DNA from: Volvox africanus
Taxonomy: Eukaryota > Chlorophyta > Chlorophyceae > Chlamydomonadales > Volvocaceae
DNA length: 64,000 nt
NCBI GenBank assembly: GCA_030268105.1
Contig: BSDZ01000027.1
Location: 995,001-1,059,000 of the forward strand
Reading direction: 5' to 3'
Positions 57,683 to 64,000 of this stretch are shown here, piece by piece. A program made the position numbers and the translations under genes. Under the pieces are notes generated by a model. That model searched no databases, was not told the DNA's origin, and worked only from the letters and a program-made list of their open reading frames with translations. Numbering within the stretch: the stretch's first letter is position 1; the number at the start of each line of letters is the position of its first letter.

Positions 57683-60217
57683 ATGTGTTACATCGGACCC
57701 AGATCGCCAGCAGCATATTCACGGTGGTTTACTTATCTGTCGAATTCGAGCAGGCCGCAAGCATGCATGCAAGCTTCACAGCACACCAGTGAGACGCCTT
57801 TTTCCGTTGACCATCATCCTTCACGTGCATCTCCCGGATGCTATATGCCAAACCCGACTTCCCCGGAACCTGAAGGCAAAACGACCTTCAATGGACGCGG
57901 CCTCGGCCTGCTCACCGACAACGGCTCCTTGCGGTGGAGCATGGCGCAGTGGCTGGAAAACAAGTAGGTCGCGTAGCTGGGCTGTTGCATATACGGAAGG
58001 AGGTCTGATCTGTGGTTCAAACCGATACGCGGGAATCTGCTCATCCAGGAACTGGTTCATGGTTGGATGCGCTGATGGCCTGGGGGATATCCTGGGCAGA
58101 TTTTCTCCGCCCAGGGCTAAAGGGCCCCCGGCGCGGCTAGGCGTGCGAATGAGCTGCACGGCCCGTGAACCCAATCACCTGCCACTATGGCCTCGTAGCC
58201 ACATCACCCCAACAGCCAGGAAACTAAGGCCCCCAAACCATTCAATATGGCCAGAACGCCGTGTAAATAAAGTGCAGTCTCGGGTTAGCGCACATCCTAG
58301 ACACGCGGGCACAGGCCACGATGAGCCATCAGCACTCTGGGTGCCGGCGTCCCATAACGTGCAGGGAGTCCCCACCGCGCCCCCAAATTATGTGACGCGT
58401 ATTACTGCCACCGCCTTTGCCGATTCCCCACTCCTGCCCCACCCCTTGCCCACGCCCCCTTACACGTCGTCCACGCCCCTCTTACCCTTATTCCAAAACC
58501 CGTTTGCAATAGGGCCCAGGTGGACGTGCAGGCGCCGCTTGAGACGTGCTGGAACCTATGGGAGGACCGCGAGCGCATTCCAATTTGGATGCCCTGGATT
58601 AAGTCTGTCAAGGTGTGTGTCGCACGCCTATGTTTCTTATGTGAGACAAAGCAAATTGAGGACGAATTCGGGAAGTAAGCTGCATAGTGCACACCAATAT
58701 GAGGCGTGCGTGTGGTTGGTGGCTGATGATTATAGGTGGGGCGCATCTGCAAATACAACAAATTCAATCCACGATCAGGAAGATCTTGGCTTATGTCAGG
58801 TTGCCGGGCTTTAGGGGTTTGGGGTTTAGGTGAGTTTTTCTGTTTACGGTCAAGGCGCTAATGAGCAAATTTTGCGGCGGAAAGAAGAGCTTTCAATTAA
58901 AACCGAAAATCGAAAACGGCGGATCTTTCCACAGGACCTAAGCTGTGGCCGTGTACTGCCCCCCCCCCCAAGCTTTCCGGTCTGGGACCGTTGAAAGGCG
59001 CATAAATTCCAATACATCTCCCCACTCTGCACACCTGGAGCAGGTCGTTGAGTCGGATCCCCGCATGTCGCGATGGACTCTGGCCACGCATCAGTTCGGT
59101 AGGGACTGGGAGTTCTCGTGGCTGGCACGCAATCTGCCGCCCGTCAAAAACAATAAAATCCACTGGGTTTCGGAGCGCGGCTCGGCGTCTTTAGGTAAGA
59201 GCGCGTAAAATGGAGTGTCTCTTTTGCGTTCTTCAGGGGCCCTTGGAGTTTCAATGCCAAATGTCATTACGTCGTCTTCATGTGGTCTAACTTTAAGGAC
59301 TGGCATCTTCAGGTAGGGGATCAGGTTTTGTCAGAGAATTTGTCAGACTGACACTATAGCACATCCTGGTACTGGTAGAAATGTGGGTGTGCGAGAGCGC
59401 TGGAGTGTGAGCCGTGTTGTTGTTCGTTGCTGGCGTTCGTGGCATTGCCCCTGCAAAAAACCTATTTTCTGACCCTAATGTCGGACTTAGGGATTTTAGA
59501 CTTTATCGGACTTAGATTTATCGGACTAATGCTCAAATAACCGTGCTCGTTTGTTTTCCATAGGCCGGATCTCTACTGACTTAAGATAAGTAGCTGGAAA
59601 TTTCCTCATGTCGTACTGCCCTGGTGCTGATCTTGGATGTTATGCTAATGGGTCGGTCTGTCGGTCGGTCAGGCATCGAGATCCAGAACCGCGGCCAGAT
59701 CAAGTTCGTACGGAAATCCCCCGATAGCTGCAACATCACGCTCATCATTTCGTATGAGGTGCCCGACGTCCTGGTGCCATTCGCAAATGTGAGTGCGTCG
59801 GCATATGTGATACATTTTACGGCAAATGCCGCCTATATATTACTTTTGATGAAGTAGTTGAATCCAGATGCGCTGGTATCATCCTTAAGAATGTTTCTTG
59901 GTGCTATCTTGTCATTAATGGTATGCTCTGATTGTTTTACATTAGTATATTAGTATTATTTCCATTGTTATCTTTCGGTCTGGTCCTACACTTCTCGTCG
60001 CAACCCGTACGGAGGACTCACCGACGATGAGACCCTTGCACGTCCAATACAGAGAAGTGTATCATGTCACTCATAAAGGAAATGTAATCTACCGTACACG
60101 CATACTACTGTCGTACAGGCGCTGACGCCGCTCGTCGAGGGCATCATTCAAAAGGACATGGAGCGGTTCCGGGAATACGTGGCGGCACAGGCAACAGAGA
60201 AAGCTGCTGCGGCGTAA
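57683..60217 (+). CDS. SRPBCC/START-like protein (polyketide cyclase/dehydrase type), probably plastid-targeted
   Basis: Exons 57683-57963, 58513-58612, 59044-59194, 59673-59788 and 60119-60217 sum to 747 nt, 248 residues plus stop, with matching phases 2, 2-0, 1, 0. The helix-grip fold starts with AQVDVQAPLETCWNLWEDRE, then PIWMPWIKSVK, LATHQFGRDWEFSWLARNL, IHWVSERGSASL, GGQIKF-like IEIQNRGQIKFVRK, LIISYEVPDVLVPFAN and LTPLVEGIIQKDMERFREYV. Such proteins bind hydrophobic ligands; close algal and plant relatives are chloroplast proteins of unknown role. The first exon codes a Ser/Arg-rich N-terminus that could be a transit peptide. It was chosen because its GTAGGT donor gives the required phase, so exon 1 is the weak part of the model. 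Confidence 0.85.
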
Positions 60218-61569
60218 GGCCCAGCTGTCAGCCCTGGGAGGCCCGTCTTCCGCCAAACTGGTCGTACGTCATATTCGGGATGATTGCCTGGTTGTCCAGC
60301 AGCTCGGATTGGACGTGTAGAGGAGTCGACGGAGGGGTTGACTGAAATGAAGAGCCAGCTACCGAAACCCTAAGTAAGATGTGGCGTGGTGTGGCGGCAG
60401 TGCATGGTTGTGGTGGAAGCGCCTGCTGAGGCGTAGCAGTGATGGCAATGGCAGTCACAGTCACAGTAGCAGGAGCAGCTGCAACAGGATGGGGGGCTGA
60501 TGCTGCATACAGGCAGCGACCTGTGAGGGACGCCAACCCTGGAGCCAAGAGCCCGCAGTCAAACTATAAACACCGTTGACCCATGTCAAAGCGGGTCGAG
60601 AAAGGGGAGGGGGAATGGCGGGTGGGCAACGTGCTGCGGCTTTTGTAAATGGGGGAGGGGCGCCGAAAAAGGTCTCATATAAACAGTTTAAGGTTTACAA
60701 GGTTTACGGGGCCGTTTGGAAAGAGCCTGTTCCGTTGAACCTGCTGGATGACCATGAGCGGGATAGTAGATCGAGATTGCACATTCGCGACCAGAAAGTA
60801 GGAAAGAAGATCTCGAGATCCCAAATTGAAGTTATGTAGCGGTCACCTGGACGTTTTGGCATGTATTAAGGCTATAAGGCCTACAGTGTCGTGCATGGCT
60901 TTGTGGAATTGAGCGTTCGTTTGCTCGGGCGGCTGTACTCAACCCGTTCGGGCTCCACTGTCATTCCTATATTATGTAAGCGGGACATGAAGTCTGAAAG
61001 GCGACCTTCCAGGGCTTCTTTTTGTAAGTTGCCTGTTGAAGTTGTAGATGACGAGAAATGGGGCAGGAATTGCGACCAGCTGGCTGATGTTTGGAACCTA
61101 TATTGAAAGCCAAAGGGGACGTGAAAGCAGCAAGTGCGCTCAGAGGCGCGCTTAGCTTGCAACGTTTTACACTGTTGTAGGCATGACGACCTGTATTGCG
61201 TGAGTCAAAACCTTTTATCGCTTGTGTCTGAAAGGTTTGCAGCAACTGAATGTAACACTCTTGGTCTGTCATAGAAGCCATTTGACCCACGCGGCTTACG
61301 CCATTGGTTTGCGCGCTTGCTTACTTGCTTGCGCCAGCGTCTGCTCCCCCATTTGTCTCAAACAACAGCCCTGTGCGCAGCGCTTTCCTTTCGCTTCCTG
61401 CTTTTATCCTCTTTGTCCCAGATGGCAGAAGTCAAATGTTGCTGAAAACTTTCCTCGCCGCTGTCTGCAAAAAATTTCAATATTCATTATTAAAAATCAT
61501 GAAAGAACGTCCGCCTCCCAGGAAGTTGCAGCAAGCTTTCATTGCAATACAGAAATAAACGCGTTGCCG
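60218..61569. other. Intergenic region upstream of the last gene
   Basis: Contains the SRPBCC 3' UTR. Only short unsupported frames were seen. The coding frame of the next gene is open back to a TGA at 61201-61203, but no earlier ATG occurs in it. Confidence 0.5.
60644..60648 (+). terminator. Candidate poly(A) signal TGTAA of the SRPBCC gene
   Basis: First TGTAA after the stop codon, 427 bases downstream. Confidence 0.35.
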
Positions 61570-64000
61570 ATGGACAGCATCAACAAACTCCTGCTTGAGA
61601 ATTTATTTTTCTTACTATTCTTGCTGCAAGGTCTTGCCTCATGTCCCAACCGCGTGCCTCATCAAATTCCAATGGCGGGCACGCATATAGTAGAGCAGGC
61701 AATGACATCCGAAGCCAGCAGCCTAAATTTACTACAACCATCACCATTTCCAGTCCCATTGAAATCCAATTTCTCCGTTACATCGTCATCACGCCTACCT
61801 TCCGAACAAATTACGAAAAGGCGTGGCCTTAATGAAATCCGTGAAGCCGCCGCTGACCAACCGGCGGCTGATCTCGGCCGTCCTAATGAGGACTCACTGG
61901 AAACTTTGCTATGTCGTCACTTCGACATCGTCTTTCGGATAACAAGCTGCAGCCACAGCAGCGGCAAGAAGCACGACGTAGCGGCCACGGCAACGACCCT
62001 CATGGTGACCCGTGGGTCATTCGCCAAGTCTCATGGCTCCAGAGCAGTACATCCCGGTCGCAGCCCACGACGACGCGACGACGCAGAGGCAGGGGCAGTA
62101 ACTGAATCTCACATGGGACATCGACAACTTCATCAAAGGGCCTGGGGGAAACACGAAGCTGCGATTTGCTTATGGAGTTATCGATTGACTGTAGCAAGTA
62201 ATGGCGATCGTACTGGGTACGGCGTCGGCAGCGGCGATGGCGGCGGCGGCCGTTCTGGCGAAGATAGCGCCGCGAGCAACAGCAGTACATCTGATTCCAG
62301 ATCCGTTGTTAGCCAGCGGGAGGTGGGGGAGGAGGAAGGGGGGGAAGAGGACGGGGGGCCAAAGGAGGCTGCAGCGGCTGTACCTGGAAGACAGCGACTG
62401 AGGAGGCGGCTGGTGGGTGAAGTATGGCCGGACGGACAGACATGGGACGCAAAGGATGCACGGAGCTTGCTGTTACCGCGGATGCAGCAGCAGGAGCAGG
62501 AGCAGGAGCAGGAGCAGCAACAGCAGCAGGAGCAGGAGCAGGAGCAGCAGGAACAGCGGCGGCGGTGGCAACGACAGGAGCTTCGCCGCCACTGGCCGGG
62601 GGCTACGCGGCTGTTGCATGCAAAAGATCTGCCGTTTGCGGGGGGGCCGGCGGAGGTAATGAAAACCACCGCTGATGGCGGGCAAGACATTGTCGTACTG
62701 ACAGAACATGATCTGATGCCGCATAACTCGGTGTGGCCGCGGGAAGCACTGGCATATAAGGCCCATCTGACGGCACTGCGGTTGTGTGGGAAGCTACTGC
62801 CGCCAGCGCCGGAGATGAAGGCGCCGGAGCGGCAACCCGTGGACGGCGCGATTTTAGGGGATATGGGTGTAGCGGTGAGTGTGGCGCCGTCGATACTGCC
62901 GCCGCCGCCGCTGCCGGCTGTGGCGCATTCGCGCGGCGGCTGGGGCTCGAGGAGAGGAGCCTGTGCCATCATCACGGACGATATTAAGTGGGTGGCGGCG
63001 GCGGACAGCGGCGCATTGGAACGGTCCTTACGACGTGAGGGGACCAGCGGTGCCGCTACGGTGGCGGCGGCGGCGGCGGCTGCAAGTGCACGACCAAAGA
63101 CTCTGCCGCGGGCCGTATTTGTCGGACGCGACGTCGCCGAGCTGAATGTGACGGTGTCCGCCCTCGTAGATCCTGTCGTACAGAGCGACGCTCCATCAAA
63201 GCGGCCTCTGCTTGGTGCCGTACCCTGGGGGCGTTGTCGCCAGGATGCATTTTTAAGTGGTGGCGGCGGCGGCGCTGCCGCCGTGTCTACGTGCAATGGA
63301 GTGTACTCTATCAGGGAAAACTGGCTAGCGGATCTCGAGGACGGCTTGGCCCGTATGCAACACCAGGAGGCCTCGACGGCAACGGCGGCGGCGACAGACG
63401 CGTACGGCAATCTACGACCTGCCGTACATTTACCTCTTGGCGATTCTGGTGGCGGGAACGGCGTCCTTGGAGGTTCGTGGGATGTCGTGGCGCTTCCATC
63501 CGCCTGTTCCGGCTGGGGCATCGGCAATGCTGACGTCAGAAGTGGCGGCGGCGGCGCTGCCCCAGCTACTGCCGCTATCGGTGCCGCCGCCACCGCTGAC
63601 GGCCGCCGCCATCTTGCAAGAGGAGGAGGTCAGGGGAGGAGAGGAAAAGGCTATATGGATGATGGTAATAGTGGGATGAGAAGCAGCGCCAACAGCCATC
63701 GACCCATGGGTCACACTAGAGTACCATTTCCGCCGTCGCCGTTGTACGGCATGGCGGGCTGCATCCTGGCCTTCTCAGCAAAAACTGCCGCGGCACTGGA
63801 TCTCCTGGCTGATCGTACTATTCCGTACAATTTTACGGAGGATACCTTAAATACAAGTAGTGACAGCTTGACAAACGCAAACAGCTTTAACGGATCATTG
63901 CAGAGGTTAACGGTAGGCAGTGGCACGAACGGAAAACCGCTACATTCGTACTCCCTGCTCCCAGTGACTAACTCTCCCTTCTTCGCCAAGCTAAGTCTCT
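61570..64000 (+). CDS. Secretory-pathway protein with glycosyltransferase-like C-terminal part; runs off the right edge
   Basis: One frame is open without a stop from 61204 to the window end, more than 930 codons; the first ATG is at 61570. The start codes a clear signal peptide or anchor (ENLFFLLFLLQGLASC). A low-complexity part rich in Gly, Ser and Glu, with a Gln/Glu repeat (62485-62560), follows. The later part reads DIVVLTEHDLMPHNSVWPRE, ALAYKAHLTALRLCGKLLP, CAIITDDIKWVAAADSGALE, NGVYSIRENWLADLEDGLAR, GGSWDVVALPSACSGWGIG and AGCILAFSAKTAAALDLLAD. Its order of H-L-x-A-L, x-D-D, W-D-V-V-x-L and A-G-x-I-x-x-x-x-x-x-A-A-L-x-L-L recalls GT25-type transferases, but TDD stands where they have EDD. 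The function is therefore a guess. Introns inside the AT-richer first 600 bases cannot be excluded. Confidence 0.65.
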   Translation, partial: MDSINKLLLENLFFLLFLLQGLASCPNRVPHQIPMAGTHIVEQAMTSEASSLNLLQPSPFPVPLKSNFSVTSSSRLPSEQITKRRGLNEIREAAADQPAADLGRPNEDSLETLLCRHFDIVFRITSCSHSSGKKHDVAATATTLMVTRGSFAKSHGSRAVHPGRSPRRRDDAEAGAVTESHMGHRQLHQRAWGKHEAAICLWSYRLTVASNGDRTGYGVGSGDGGGGRSGEDSAASNSSTSDSRSVVSQREVGEEEGGEEDGGPKEAAAAVPGRQRLRRRLVGEVWPDGQTWDAKDARSLLLPRMQQQEQEQEQEQQQQQEQEQEQQEQRRRWQRQELRRHWPGATRLLHAKDLPFAGGPAEVMKTTADGGQDIVVLTEHDLMPHNSVWPREALAYKAHLTALRLCGKLLPPAPEMKAPERQPVDGAILGDMGVAVSVAPSILPPPPLPAVAHSRGGWGSRRGACAIITDDIKWVAAADSGALERSLRREGTSGAATVAAAAAAASARPKTLPRAVFVGRDVAELNVTVSALVDPVVQSDAPSKRPLLGAVPWGRCRQDAFLSGGGGGAAAVSTCNGVYSIRENWLADLEDGLARMQHQEASTATAAATDAYGNLRPAVHLPLGDSGGGNGVLGGSWDVVALPSACSGWGIGNADVRSGGGGAAPATAAIGAAATADGRRHLARGGGQGRRGKGYMDDGNSGMRSSANSHRPMGHTRVPFPPSPLYGMAGCILAFSAKTAAALDLLADRTIPYNFTEDTLNTSSDSLTNANSFNGSLQRLTVGSGTNGKPLHSYSLLPVTNSPFFAKLSL

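Noticed and set aside
57582..58814. 410-codon forward frame over the 5' part of the SRPBCC gene
   Set aside because: It runs in a different frame through exon 2 of the SRPBCC gene and through introns, with no recognisable blocks; the spliced model explains the conserved parts.
62178..63593. 471-codon reverse frame near the right edge
   Set aside because: It is the antisense shadow of the much longer forward frame open from 61204 to the window end; the forward frame has the signal peptide and non-repetitive conserved-looking blocks.

Overview
The window looks like nuclear DNA of a volvocine green alga, probably Volvox or a close relative. The signs are GC-rich exons cut by many introns, hydroxyproline-rich (Pro/Ser) linkers in secreted proteins, TGTAA-type poly(A) signals, abundant microsatellites, and algal CACTA, chromovirus and LINE elements. 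All gene models below were built by hand from splice sites, reading phase and protein-family resemblance. No search was run.

Layout. (1) 64-1825 (+): last four exons of a nuclear-type FKBP prolyl isomerase; its 5' end lies outside the window. (2) 3427-25023 (+): one very large 28-exon gene for a secreted glycoside hydrolase family 9 (cellulase-type) protein of about 2157 aa. The order is signal peptide, beta-sandwich and Ig-like (CelD_N) domains, GH9 catalytic domain, PKD domain, then four LamG-like domains joined by Pro/Ser-rich linkers; two of the LamG domains are a recent tandem exon duplication. (3) Intron 13 of that gene (9726-12364) holds about 2.4 kb of AT-rich bacterial DNA. It carries decayed fragments of a Rickettsiales-type ferredoxin, miaB, a DUF2125-like protein, a sodium:solute symporter and scrambled IS256-family transposase. 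(4) 25024-31378: intergenic, with LINE tails and MITE-like repeats. (5) 31379-55154 (-): a ten-exon gene for a ~1902-aa polytopic membrane protein of unknown function. Its sixth intron is 15.2 kb and holds a nested set of transposons: a LINE tail, inside it a CACTA element (33319-44493, TTG target duplication), and inside that a Ty3/gypsy chromovirus (37734-43541, CCAAT target duplication, two 354-bp LTRs with no difference seen). A second LINE fragment and a long tetranucleotide array follow. (6) 57683-60217 (+): a SRPBCC/START-like (polyketide cyclase/dehydrase) protein. (7) 61570 to the right edge (+): a long reading frame with a signal peptide and a glycosyltransferase-like C-terminal part, still open at base 64000.

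How the parts relate. The GH9 protein, with its extracellular matrix-style Pro-rich linkers and lectin-like LamG modules, probably works outside the cell on wall or matrix polysaccharide. The last gene may be a secretory-pathway glycosyltransferase. The rickettsial DNA fits the known habit of Rickettsiales (the Megaira group) of living inside volvocine algae. The transposon nest gives a clear relative order of events: LINE first, CACTA next, chromovirus last.
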